Shown here: positions 46,390-59,121 of the stretch, piece by piece | Position numbering within the stretch: position 1 is the stretch's first letter | Layout: each line of letters opens with the position of its first letter | Assembly (NCBI GenBank): GCA_037954665.1 | Contig: JBBMOL010000196.1 | Span: forward strand, 1,054,001 to 1,118,000 | DNA length: 64,000 bases | DNA from: Laguncularia racemosa | Taxonomy: Eukaryota > Streptophyta > Magnoliopsida > Myrtales > Combretaceae | Direction of reading: 5' to 3' | Translations under genes and position numbers: made by a program | Notes under the pieces: model-generated | Database searches by the model: none | Seen by the model: the letters and a program-made list of their open reading frames with translations, nothing else | What the model was told of the DNA's origin: nothing

Positions 46390-49300
46390 AAAAGGTTTAA
46401 GGAGTTGTTATATGAGCAATATATCCCATGCAACATAAGGGAAATAGTTTAGTTTTCAATTAAAAGCACATAAACCAATAGGGTTGCCAACATATGAGCT
46501 ATGGGGAAAAAGTGTGATGACATCAATAATAGTTGAGGTTAAAGATGTGACGAAAATTGATAGAGTAAAAGTAGTGAAGGAGTTTACTAAAGTGTTTTTG
46601 GATGATCTGCTAAGTTTACCTCCAATAAGGGAGATTGAATTCAGCATAGATGTAGTACCTAGTGTAACTACCATATTAAAAGCCACAAATCATGTGGCAC
46701 CTACAAAGTTGAAAGAATTGAAGGATTAGATACAAGGACTGCTAGATAAGAAGTTTATCAGACTATGTGTTTCAACTTGGAGTGTGCCGGTATTCTTTGT
46801 AAAGAAGAAAGAAAACAACATGTGATTATGTAAAGATTACTAGAAGATGAACAAGGTTGCAATTAAAAATAAATACCCTATTTCAAGGATTGATGATCTA
46901 TTTAATCAGTTGCAAGGGGCTTAAGTCTTCTAAAAAATAGACTTGAGATCCAGGTATCACTAACTAAGAATCAAGGAAGAAGACATCGAGAAGACCGCCT
47001 TTAGAACTAGGTATAGGCATGACAAGTTTCAAGTAATACTGTTTTGACTCATAAATGCATCGACAACCTTTATAGACTTAATGAATTGGATATTCAAGGA
47101 ATACTTTGACAAGTTTGTCATCATATTCATAGATGACATCTTAATATACTCTAGAAGCAAAGAAGATTGTGAGCAACACTTAAGGATAGTATTAAGCAAA
47201 CTACAAGTAGAAAAGTTGTATACCAAGTTTAAGAAGTGTGAATTCTGGTTGAAGTAGGTTACCTTTTTAGGACATGTGATTAGTAAAGATGGATTATTTG
47301 TAGATCCTAAGAAGATAAGAGTTATAAATGAGTGGCTTAGGTTGAAGATCATAATAGAAATTAGAAACTTCTTAGGGTTAGCATGATAGTATAGAAGATT
47401 TGTGGAAGGATTCTCTAAACTGGCTACCCCTTTGACCAAGTTGACCTAGAAAGGGGTAAAGTTTGTATGGGATGACCAATGTGAAGCAAGCTACATGACA
47501 TTGAAAGAAAGATTGACTTCTACACCAATGCTTGCACTACCAATCGGTGGTGAAAATTTTGTACTGTATAGTGATGCTTCTATTTAAGGACTTGGGTATG
47601 TGTTGATGTAGAATAATAGGGTAATTGCATACACATCTAGGTAGTTGAAGCCTAATGAGAAGGACTACCTAACACAAGATCTGGAATTAATTGCCATGGT
47701 ATTTGCACTCAAGTTGTAGAGACACTACTTGTATAGGGGGACGTGTAGACTATTCATAAATTGCAAAAAGCCTCAAGTACCTCTTTACCTAGGAGGAGCT
47801 AAATATGAGGCAAAGACACTGACTAAAATTGATAAATGACTATGATTTAGACATTTAGTACCATCTTAGGATGGCAAATGTAGTTACTAATGCGCTCAGT
47901 AGAAAGAATAATGGTAATTTAGCAACTTTGATAATAACTTAGAATAAGATATTAAAAGATATGTTGAAATTAGATATGGAAATTTTGACTTAGGAAATCA
48001 GAGCTAGATTTACAACTCACCAATACAACTAACGTTAATTGATAGAATAAAGCTCCAAAAGATGAAGATATAAAGATATGGGAAAGAAAGAAAAGAATAG
48101 AAGAGGGAAGAGTTGTGGAATTTAATGAAGATAAAGAAAGGGTGTTGAGGTATGGTCATAGGTTATGTTTGCCAAGTGTAGATGAATTAAAGAAAGAAAT
48201 ATTGGAGGAGGCATACTATTTTGGGCACTCCATTTACCCTAGAAGTAACAAGATGTATAAGGATTTAAAGAACCATTATTAATGAAGGAATATGAAGAGA
48301 GAAATTGCTAATTATGTATCAAGGTGCCTGCATGCCAACAGATCAAGATAGAACGTTACATATTTGCCGACATGTTACAATCTTCACCTATACCAAAGTG
48401 AAAATGGAAACATGTAACCAAGGACTTCATCATAATACTACCTAGAACAATAACTAGGTTAGATATCGTATGGGTAATTGTAGACCGACTTACAAAATCA
48501 GCTCATTTTATACCTATAGGTATTGGTTACACACGTGAGAAGATGGCACAAATTTACATCAAAGAAATTATAAAGTTGCATGGGGTACCGGTCTCCATAG
48601 TGTTAGATAATGATACTAGATTTGTAGGGAGGTTTTGGAATAATCTACGTAAGGCATTGGAAACACAATTATAGTTCAATATAGCCTTTCACCTATAGAT
48701 GGATGGTTAGTCAAAGCAAACTATTCAAATATTAGAGAACATGTTAAGGGTGTATGCATTAGACCTTGGTGGAAATTGGGATAAACATCTACCCTTAGTG
48801 GAGTTCACCTACAACCATTCAAATGGAACCATATGAAGCATTATATAGAAGAAAGTGTTGATTACCTTTACATTGGGATGAAGTGGGTCAGAAACAGGTG
48901 TTGAGACTTGATCTAGTATAAGATGTAGTGAATAAAGTAAAGCTGATTAGGCAGAAAATACAGTCAGCTTAAAGCCATCAAAAATCATATACAGATAAGA
49001 GGAGACACCTATTAGAGTTCCAAATGGGAGATCATGTGTTGCTAAAGATCTCACTTGTGAAGGGAGTGATAAGGCTTAGATTAAGGGGAAAATTTAACCC
49101 TAGATTTATGGGATCCTTTGAAATTTTTGAAAGAATTGAACCAGTGGCATATAGATTAGCATTGTCACCAAATCTGGCTAAGGTAGACCCTATATTCCAC
49201 ATTTCCATGTTAAGGAAATATGTACCCAACCTTAACTAGACCACTGCATTAGAACCACTACAAGTGTAACTAAACCTCACAATTATGGAGAGACCATCAA

Positions 49301-49484
49301 GATTTTGGATACTAAAGAGTAGACTTTGAGAAGATAGGTTATCAGGTATGTCAAGGTGCAATGGAGCAACTAAACCGAGAGAGGCGACTTGGGATTTAGA
49401 AGAGGAGATGAGAAGAAGGTATCTAGAACTCTTTTATGATCCAAGTGATTTTCAAGGACAAAAATTTTTATAAGGGAGGAAGGA
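46390..49484 (+). pseudogene. Chromovirus B gag scrap, RT, RNase H, integrase, decayed
   Basis: A short gag-like piece (FKELLYEQYIPC, 46393 on) leads directly into the pre-RT and RT region, so most of gag and protease is deleted. RT fragments include NKYPISRIDDLFNQLQ (46865 region) and an intact F-I-D-D at 47126-47137. RNase H is at about 47550-47900, integrase at about 48100-48850 (with VDRLTKSAHFIPI), and a C-terminal module at 49024-49236 (GDHVLLKISLVKGV, HISMLRKYVP). A chromodomain region follows to about 49440. Many stops and shifts. Purine tract AAGGGAGGAAGGA is at 49472-49484. Tekay/Del-like by pattern. Confidence 0.82.
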
Positions 49485-51535
49485 TGTAAGTACACAAAAT
49501 ATATATATATTAATTAAAATCTAGCCAAGAATAAGACGATAATTTAATAAAGGGGTAAGGATCGATGTAGTCATTACACAGTCAAGGTATATAAACCCTT
49601 TTATGACTTAGGCCTACACCTTTCTTCCTTTTAACAATTGCAAGCTGTGAGACTCCCACAAAACTCTAGACACCCTTTTGTAGAAACCCAAGAGAGAAGA
49701 GGACAATCAAGTGTTACAATTCACAAATTAAATTGAGGTGAGTAAGTTGATTGTTAAATTCACGTATGTTGTAAATTGAGGACTAATGTATTAGGATTTC
49801 TATATATCAAATTATGCTATGCAAGGTTTGGGATAAGGATTAAAGTTCTAAGACGACTCGATCCGATAAGTCATTAATTTAAGCCTAAAAATAAATTTTT
49901 GTAGAAAATTAACACATAATGAGGATTAGAATTTCCAAAATTAGGTTAGAGTTAGAATGAAAAAAAGATTTCAAATTGGAAATATAAGGTTCACAATGAA
50001 CAAAAAAGTATACAACCTCCTAACACGATTTTATTGAACTCCATGTTAAAATGTAGAATGTATAGAAAGGTACATGACCTATCAACATAACCATGTCATG
50101 TTCTGTGTTAAAACCCAATTCATACAAAGAGATACACGACCTTTCAACATGACCATGTCGAAGCTCATATCAAACCTAAACTACTCAAAAAGGTACACGA
50201 CCTTCCAAAATGACTATGTTGGAGCTCGTGTCAAACCCAAAGTACATAAAAAAGTGCAAGACCTCTCAATATGACCATGTCTCACCCATGTCAAAAAAAA
50301 AAAAAAAAAAGAGAGAGAGAGAGAGAGAGAAATGTACATGGCCTTTAGCATTGTTATGTATTAACTTGTGTTCACTGACATGACCTCTAGCATGGTCATG
50401 TTGAATTGAAATGTGTCCATTTCATTTTAATGTGTAGAGATACAATTATAAGAGCATATAATTTGGATCATGTATAGGTTTAGAGGATATGTGAAGCTAT
50501 AGAAGTGCAAGGAAAAGTCAAGACTTGCAAAGTCAGGTACGTGTATACCATATTTGTTGCTTATACTTGATAAGTTAGATTTTGCATGTAGATTTAATAA
50601 TATTGTAAATGAACTTGATTGAGTGTGTAAGTGATTGTGAATTGTTGGGTTTGAGAAACCAAGTATAGGTTGATGTTCTTGGGGTGACACTTCAATGGTT
50701 GGTATGCGATGTTGTCTTTATTGAAGTCGTGTATCAAAATGATTCAGGTCATATGTGGAAGGTTATGATGTGTAATGTGGAAGGTTGATATGTGAGGACT
50801 CATAAACTCATGGACAATAGAGAGTACCCACTATCATATATATATTATTATTATGTATGGTAATAGACTTATGGACAAAGAGGAATACCTTTGTCATATA
50901 TATATATATATATATTATTTCGAGAAGGATTGTGAAAGGATTGTTATGAAAGTTATGTGTGATGATGTTTATGATGTGATTGTGTATCGACTAAAAGTTG
51001 TGAAAGATAAATAAAATTGTATATAAATATTATCTTTTATCATGGCATGCGTATGTGCTTGTTGGTATACATAGTGTTAGGTAATAGCTCACCCTTCGTG
51101 AAACCCTTTTTTAGTTGCAGGTACCATATGAGAGATTGTAGGATATGATGAAACCCTAGTAAAAATGAATCAAGATATAAAGGAAAATGTTGAATACATG
51201 TATTATGATGAGTAGTGTCCTAATGAGGAGCAAGGAGAATATGGAATAATTTATAATTTTGATTATCATGTTATTTAAGTTGTTGAAAGCTTTCACTGTA
51301 TTTAAATTAAGGAGACTAAACGAGAATTATGTTTTGAGGATGTACATTATTTTAAGAAATTATTAAATTTTTAGAGTTTATAAATGCTTTCGTTGTAGTA
51401 ATTAAGAGGTTTATTTATTATATTGAATCCATGAAGGTTAATGTTTGGAGAATTGTAGCAATTGAACCTTTGCGTGTCTTTAAGTGCTGAGGACACATGG
51501 TGGGCCTTAGTGTTCCTAACTTTTGGGGCATTACA
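49485..51535 (+). repeat. 3' LTR of chromovirus B
   Basis: Starts TGTAAGTACAC right after the polypurine tract; the likely end is GGGGCATTACA at 51535. It contains a 61-62-bp tandem array (about 50071-50290), an A-run followed by (GA)n near 50288-50330, and a TA run near 50900. No matching 5' LTR was found in the window. Confidence 0.65.
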
Positions 51536-51760
51536 TATTACATCCCCATAATTAAAACCAAACTCTTTAAGGATTATTTAGCTCCTACAACAAAGATAGT
51601 ACTTGAATAAGGGGGTAATGAAAATAAGTAATTTAAAAGGAAAAGCATATAAAAAAACAAAAGACTCTTATTTTCCATGTAAGAATGTTGATAAAGGTTC
51701 AATTGTTTGATCTAAGAAGAAAAAGTATAACTTTACTAAGTTAAAAGCATAAATTTTAAA
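51536..51760. other. AT-rich DNA left of the hAT element
   Basis: No recognisable feature. Together with 63124-63704 it is the locus that received the hAT element. Confidence 0.5.
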
Positions 51761-51908
51761 GCTTCATTCAAGGTTGTCAAAATCGCGATTTTACGTAGAA
51801 TCGCCAGGGGGTCCGTAGAATTGGAACGTAGAAACGGAACGTAAAAACGTAATTTTTTATAACCTTTATAAAATAACCTTTAAATATTAAAAATTTACTT
51901 ACAGTAGT

Positions 51909-53575
51909 TGATAGAACCATTTTATACTCAATCCTTATAGTATAAATTGTGTTAAATTATTATTGATTTTATAGAAATCATAAGGAAATGGTACTTAATT
52001 CTAATCATGGTGATAAATCAGGTTAAATGGAGTTGAGGATGCTAATTCAAGTATATTAGAGAAGTCATCTACATCTTGGATCAAGACAACGAATTACACC
52101 ACCGGAGGAAAGCACATGAGCGTGTATCGGAAGCATGGTTTAAGGCACGGCCATGGCGAAAACCGTGCTACTCACTGGACAAGAAGGCGGATATGTAGAT
52201 TTTGAACAGAGAGTGACACGACTTAGGGCACGACCGTGGTGGAGGCCGTGGGAGAACTCGTGCTTGGAGCCGCGGTGGAAGCTAGGCGTGTTAAGGAGAT
52301 GAATTTGTAGAACTTTGGCAGAGGAAGGCACGGCCTAGGATCTAGCCGTGTGTGGAGCCGTGCTACACACCGGACACGGAATGAAGATTTGTAGATTATG
52401 CACAGATGGAGGCACGACTTGCAATCTGGCCGTGTACGTGACCGTGGTATACACTGTGCGTGGATGAAGACTTGAAGAATAGGCACCGAGGATGGCACGA
52501 CTTGACCCATGGCCGTGTGGTAGGGCGTGCCAGGCAGACGAATCTTCACTTCTCGAAATCTACTTGAAAAAGGAAAGGCAATTTCGTATCTTGCTCGCAA
52601 AAGATCACATGCTATCCCTCTGACATTATAAATAGAGCCAACCCTAGAGGGTTAAGACAATCTTTTTATCTTTAATCTTTGGAATTGGGAATCACCTTGG
52701 AGACAAGAAGGAAGGCCGGAGGCAGAGCAAGCCATCCGGGTTCTTTATGTCTTTACTTATTATTTTCGTTTTTCTTATGAACATGAGTGGCTAAGCTACT
52801 TTTCTAGCCAAAGGGTCATAGATGTTTAATTCTCCACGAATTGTGAGGTCTAATTGACTTGTATTTATTCTATTCTTTGTTTTTGGGTATTTATATATCT
52901 TCTGATTGTTTTGTCATTATTATTTTGTTGATTGGTATGAATAGAGCTCTTTACTTAATTAGCAAGATAATATATTGTCAACTAGCACGTCAAATCCGTA
53001 ATTGTTTGATTGTTCTAGTCTTAGTGACACGATAACATGTTCGGTTATAAGAATAGATGATCGAATTCATGTTATGGAGGTATATGATCATGTTTAAATA
53101 GGTTATCTTATAATCTACTGGCATGAATTGGTGGTCTCTCTAGATTTTAATGCTATTGATAGATTAAATCCTAAGCGCTTGTCTGAGGGATTGTCTAATC
53201 AATAAGGGAAATAATTCGAAGCGCTTGTTGGAGGTTATCGAGAAAGTAAGGAGAGATAGGTTGTTAGAGCTTGTTAATAACCATAACCAATTTATCTAGA
53301 ACTAAGGATAGAAGATATTTGCATCGATGATCAATTCCTAGAATTAAACTATCTTGATTCCTTTGGCTAGGCTTTTTATCAACATTTGATTTTCTTACCT
53401 TGCTTTACTTTATTTGATTCACAAACAAAACCCCCCATTTTTCTTTTCTTTATTGTTGTATTTGAATAGAAATATCTTTACCAATCTCTGTGGATTCGTC
53501 CCTACTCACCACTATATGCAAATCATATAATTGTCTAGGATTAGGTTTTATTTTTGTTGGACTCGACACCCATCA
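51909..53575 (+). repeat. 5' LTR of the gag-pro-only Athila element
   Basis: TGATAGAACC...GACACCCATCA. TATAAATA is at 52627-52634, with CCCTAGAGGG just after. U3 (about 52130-52540) has repeats of roughly 80 bp rich in CACGGC and GCCGTG. Confidence 0.95.
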
Positions 53576-53581
53576 AAGTTT

Positions 53582-53599
53582 TGGCGCCGTTGCCGGGGA
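53582..53599 (+). promoter_or_regulatory. Primer binding site, tRNA-Asp
   Basis: TGGCGCCGTTGCCGGGGA is complementary over 18 bases to the 3' end of plant tRNA-Asp, the primer known for Athila elements. It starts seven bases after the LTR. Confidence 0.92.
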
Positions 53600-53627
53600 T
53601 TGGTGTCAAATTTATTTCTATTCTTGT

Positions 53628-55829
53628 ATGACTCGTTCTTCTCAGATAGGTGAACTAACGTATAATCCGGAGATTGAGAAGACTCTAAAGAAGCTACGAC
53701 AAGAAGCTAGATCATCCTCTAGACAGAACTTTGCATCGGATTTATCTGATTCATCAGAAGAAGACGAAATGGCTAATCCCGAGAGAACATTGCGAGAATT
53801 GGCTGCACCGGATGTGAATCAACAACCACTTTGCATACATTATCCCGAATTAGCCGTTGAATTCGAATTGAAATCTGGATTGATACATCTGCTACCTACC
53901 TTTCATGGTCTTGAGAATGAAGATCCTCATAAGCATTTAAAAGAGTTTCATATAGTGTGTTCTAACATGAGGCCGCATGGGATAACCGATGATCAAATCA
54001 AGTTACGTGCTTTTCCATTTTCTCTAAGTACTAAAGCTAAAGATTGGTTGTTTTATTTGCCTCCAGGTTCTATAACCACGTGGACGGACATGGTCAGACT
54101 CTTCTTGGACAAATTCTTCCCCGCATCCAGAGCCGCTGCTATAAGAAGAGAAATTTGTAGCATAAAACAGAGGGACACCGAGACTCTTCATGAATATTGG
54201 GAAAGGTTCAAGCAATTGTGCGCCAGTTGCCCACAACATGGAATATCTTAGCAACTTCTCATCCAATACTTCTACGAAGGCTTGCTTCCGATGGAAAGGA
54301 AGATGATGGATGCTGCAAGTGGAGGCGCCATAGTAAACAAAACCCCTGGTCAAGCTAGGGAATTGATCTCCATCATGGCTGCCAATTCACAACAATTTGG
54401 GTATAGGCATGATACATCTTCAAGGAAGGTAAATAAGGTAAGTGTGTCTAACCTTGAACATCAAATTTCTAATCTAACCTCCCTTGTGCAGCAGCTAGCT
54501 ATTGGAAAAACGCAACAGGTGAAAGCTTGTGGAGTTTGCGCTGCTCCTAATCATCCGACCGACATGTGCCCCACATTGCAAGATGACAACCACGAACACG
54601 CTAATGCTGTAGGCGGATTCCCAAGATAGCCACAAAGGAAGTATGACCCCTATTCGAATACTTACAATCCTGGATGGAGGAATCATCCTAACTTCAGATA
54701 TGGCAACAACCCTCAACATGTCCAACAATTCCAGCCTACGCCATCACATCAAATGCCCCAAGCTCCTTCCACTTCAGGTATGAACCTTGAGGATATTGTT
54801 AAGTCTCTAGCTATTAATACCAAACAATTTCAGGAGGAAACAAAGCAGAGCATTCAGAGCTTGGAGAATCAGGTAAGCCAACTTGCTTCTACTATCAATA
54901 GGTTAGAAACTCAAGGTAAGTTGCCTTCTCAAACTATCACGAATCCAAAGCAAAGCGTTAATGCAATTACCTTGAGAGGTGGAATAGAATTGCAGGGGTC
55001 AGATGAAAAAGGACACCTATCTAATCTTGAGGGAGAGACTAAGAAAGAGATTTCAACTCCAAGCCAGCAGGACAACCAGATTAGAAGGTCCCTAGTCGAG
55101 CCATCAAAGGTCACATTGATACCACCCCCTTTCCCCTCCAGATTGGCGAAATCCAAGAAGGAAGCAGAAGAAAAAGAGATTCTAGAAACTTTTCGCAAAG
55201 TCGAGGTAAATATTCCTTTGCTTGATGCAATTAAGCAAATACCGCGCTATGCTAGATTTCTCAAGGACTTGTGCACTAACAAAAGGAAGCTGAAAGGCAA
55301 TGAAAAGATTAGCGTGAGTGAAAATGTTTCAGCTATTATTCAGAAGAAGCTTCCTCCTAAATGTAAGGATCCAGGTATGTTTACCATTCCTTGCAAAATA
55401 GGTAATCTTGGAATTGATAAAGCCATGTGTGATCTAGGAGCTTCTATCAATGTCATGCCGTTGTCTGTTTATCAACGTTTAAATGTTGGTCCTTTGAAGG
55501 AAATGGGTATTATTGTTCAACTTGCTGATAGGTCCAATGTTTATCCCGAAGGAGTTTTAGAGGATGTTTTAGTTCAAGTCAATGGGTTGGTTTTTCCTGC
55601 TGATTTTTATGTGCTTGACATGGACGATAGTGATTCAAATCCTTCATCACTGATATTATTAGGGCGACCATTCCTTAAGACTTCTAAAACGAAAATTGAT
55701 GTAAATAATGGCACCCTCACTATGGAATTTGATGGTGAAGTGATTAAATTTAACATTTATGATGCCATGAAGCATCCTACCAATATCTCTCCTGTATTTG
55801 TTGCGGATGTTATTAACCCATTACCATAG
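53628..55829 (+). pseudogene. Athila gag-protease, one frame with two TAG stops
   Basis: 734 codons in one frame from ATG 53628 (MTRSSQIGELTY), chosen as the first Met after the PBS; open sequence upstream is LTR. The gag core covers about 53860-54380, with DWLFYLPPGSI, MVRLFLDKFFPASR and, past the first stop, LIQYFYEGLLPM. A Cys-rich piece (CGVCAAPNHPTDMC) lies near 54530-54570 and a coiled segment near 54830-54900. Protease has D-L-G-A-S-I-N-V-M at 55431 on and LLGRPFL near 55660. Stops are TAG 54249-54251 and TAG 54627-54629; both can be read as CAG changed by C-to-T. The frame ends at 55829 just after protease, where a full element would continue into RT. Confidence 0.92.
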
Positions 55830-55931
55830 GCACCCAAGCTGGAATCAAGATCCTCATCCGAACATCTGGCCTGGAATGTCTAGCCAAAGACGTTAAAGAA
55901 AGGCGCTTCATGGGAGGCAACCCATGTCAAA

Positions 55932-55966
<35 letters not shown>

Positions 55967-57262
55967 TGTTTTGCTTTAGTTTTGGTTTGTTTTAGTTTTG
56001 TTTTGATTTTAGTGTAGTTTTGAACTCTTCGGATCAGCTGCAGCAAGGATACATGTACGTAGATGCCACTTTCCAGAGCTTAAGGGGAGAACTCCAATAC
56101 CAGGGAAGTACCAGTATTTCCTTTCTCTTATTCTCTAATGTGCCTTGTGTTGTTAATTCCTCTTCAATTGTGTTGAATTAGAAACAGTGAGGACACTGTT
56201 TAAGCTAAGTGTGGGGGAGAGGATAATAAACTATAGAGAGTAGAGAATTGCTCCATACTTTGAATGTTTGTCCTTAAGCAATTTTAAGCAAAATTTTTTC
56301 AAAATTATCATGAAATCTGGAGATTGTACTAAATGTTGTAATAAGCATCTACAAAAATGGGAAATTGACTTGTGCAAATGCGTTACTCACCCACTGTTGT
56401 GATTAGAATACTTGGTTAAAATTAAGTAGTGAAATCTTTAAGAAACAAATTTACCTTGTATTTAGTTTTAGAATTGGAAGTCTAAGAGTAAGTTGAATCC
56501 CTAAGTGAAAAATAAACAAGTTTACTTCTAGGTTATATTAGCTACTGTATAGTCTTTAAAGTTGCTTGTTATAACACTTAGTGAAAAAAAAAAAAATCAA
56601 GCATAGCCATTACTCCAATGATTCAACTAATTGAGTTAAGAGTATTCAAACTTGAATGTTAGAGTGAGGAAGAGTCCGTAGGGGTATTTCAAAACCCGGT
56701 CACTTGAGTGACGAGCTCGGGATGTGCCGACTCAATGAACTCACTATAACGATAAGGGAGAAAAGACGAAAGTTCATGAAAAGAAGCGGGCAAAAACCCG
56801 TCAAAATAGGTGCTTGAATAAATCAAAAGAACATGAATGCAAACATTCATTGAATAAAACAAGACTTATAATAGAAAAGGGAGAAAATCTAAGCAGAGTG
56901 ATTATACAATATGCTTTTACTTTATGTTGCAAGGATTATATGTCTGCTAATGACCAATGAAGTTTAATTGGGTGTTTTTCCTTAATGGATTAAGAATTTA
57001 CTTCTAGAATAAAATTTTTTTTGCTAAACATGAGGATTAAAGTTTGTTTTGTTTAGATTAGCTATTAAATTTTGACCATGGTAATTTGATCACAAGAAAC
57101 CAGTTTGGTTGAAGTAGTAGACATTAAAGTTTCAAGTCATGAACTACAAATGAATGGATGCTTGGAATGATGAAAAGAAAGTTTGTATAATCTATGATAG
57201 ATTTCTCAATTGATCTGATGCAATTGCTTGAGGACAAGCAAGAGTTTAAGTGTGGGGGAATT
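55830..57262 (+). other. 3' noncoding region of the gag-pro-only Athila element
   Basis: Matches 1391-2761 of the first Athila element, so the pol deletion joins the protease end to this block near 55855. It includes an (AAT)n microsatellite at 55931-55962. It ends with polypurine tract GTGTGGGGGAAT. No coding signal. Confidence 0.85.
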
Positions 57263-58930
57263 TGATAGAGCCATTTTATACTCAATCCTTATAGTATAAA
57301 TTGTGTTAAATTATTATTGATTTATAGAAATCATAAGGAAATGGTACTTAATTCTAATCATGGTGATAAATTAGGTTAAATGGAGTTGAGGATGCTAATT
57401 CAAGTATATTAGAGAAGTCATCTACATCTTGGATCAAGACAACGAATTACACCACCGGAGGAAAGCACATGAGCGTGTATCGGAAGCACGGTTTGAGGCA
57501 CGGCCATGGCGAAAACCGTGCTACTCACTAGACAAGAAGGCGGATATGTAGATTTTGAACAGAGAGTGACACGGCTTAGGGCACGGCCGTGGTGGAGGCC
57601 GTGGGAGAACTCGTGCTTGGAGCTGCGGTGGAAGCTAGGCGTGTCAAGGAGATGAATTTGTAGAACTTTGGCAGAGGAAGGCACGGCCTAGGATCTAGCC
57701 GTGTGTGGAGCCGTGCTACACACCGGACACGAAATGAAGATTTGTAGATTATGCACAGATGGAGGCACGACTTGCAATCTGGCCGTGTACGTGACCGTGG
57801 TATACACTGTGCGTGGATGAAGACTTGAAGAATAGGCACCGAGGATGGCACGACTTGACCCATTGCCATGTTGTAGGGCGTGCCAGGCAGACGAATCTTC
57901 ACTTCTCGAAATCTACTTGAAAAAGGAAAGGCAATTTCGTATCTTGCTCGCAAAAGATCACATGCTATCCCTCTGACATTATAAATAGAGCCAACCCTAG
58001 AGGGTTAAGACAATCTTTTTATCTTTAATCTTTGGAATTGGGAATCACCTTGGAGACAAGAAGGAAGGCCGGAGGCAGAGCAAGCCATCCGGGTTCTTTA
58101 TGTCTTTACTTATTATTTTCGTTTTTCTTATGAACATGAGTGGCTAAGCTACTTTTCTAGCCAAAGGGTCATAGATGTTTAATTCTCCACGAATTGTGAG
58201 GTCTAATTGACTTGTATTTATTCTATTCTTTGTTTTTGGGTATTTATATATCTTCTGATTGTTTTGTCATTATTATTTTGTTGATTGGTATGAATAGAGC
58301 TCTTCTACTTAATTAGCAAGATAATATATTGTCAACTAGCACGTCAAATCCGTAATTGTTTGATTGTTCTAGTCTTAGTGACATGATAACATGTTCGGTT
58401 ATAAGAATAGATGATCGAATTCATGTTATGGAGGTATATGATCATGTTTAAATAGGTTATCTTATAATCTACTGGCATGAATTGGTGGTCTCTCTAGATT
58501 TTAATGCTATTGATAGATTAAATCCTAAGCGCTTGTCTGAGGGATTGTCTAATCAATAAGGGAAATAATTCGAAGCGCTTGTTGGAGGTTATCAAGAAAG
58601 TAAGGAGAGATAGGTTGTTAGAGCTTGTTAATAACCATAACCAATTTATCTAGAACTAAGGATAGAAGATATTTGCATCGATGATCAATTCCTAGAATTA
58701 AACTATCTTGATTCCTTTGGTTAGGCTTTTTATCAACATTTGATTTTCTTACCTTGCTTTACTTTATTTGATTCACAAACAAAACCCCCCATTTTTCTTT
58801 TCTTTATTGTTGTATTTGAATAGAAATATTTTTACCAATCTTTGTGGATTCGACCCTACTCACTACTATATGCAAATCATATAATTGTCTAGGAGTAGGT
58901 TTTTTTTTTTGTTGGACTCGACACCCATCA
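57263..58930 (+). repeat. 3' LTR of the gag-pro-only Athila element
   Basis: 1668 bp, nearly identical to 51909-53575, with TATAAATA at 57980-57987. The few differences include positions in the CACGGCCGTG-rich part. Confidence 0.95.
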
Positions 58931-59121
58931 GTAGTCATTAAAAAATATAATAAATAATATAAATTAAAAATTTCAGCAAAAATTGGATCATAAATCACAA
59001 TAAAAGTCATAATATAGATAATCAAGCATAAGTTGTATAATATAAATAATCAACCATAAAAAAATCAACTAAAAGTCTCAATAAAAGTTTTGAAATCATA
59101 AATCATATTACAAAACAAGAA

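Larger units (their letters stand above)
51909..58930 (+). mobile_element. Gag-pro-only Athila-like element with near-identical LTRs
   Basis: LTRs are 51909-53575 (1667 bp) and 57263-58930 (1668 bp) and differ at few positions. GTAGT at 51904-51908 and 58931-58935 is a perfect target duplication. It has a tRNA-Asp PBS, gag-protease frame, 3' noncoding region and polypurine tract, but no RT, RNase H or integrase. It sits inside the hAT element. It looks like the youngest clear insertion here. Confidence 0.95.
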
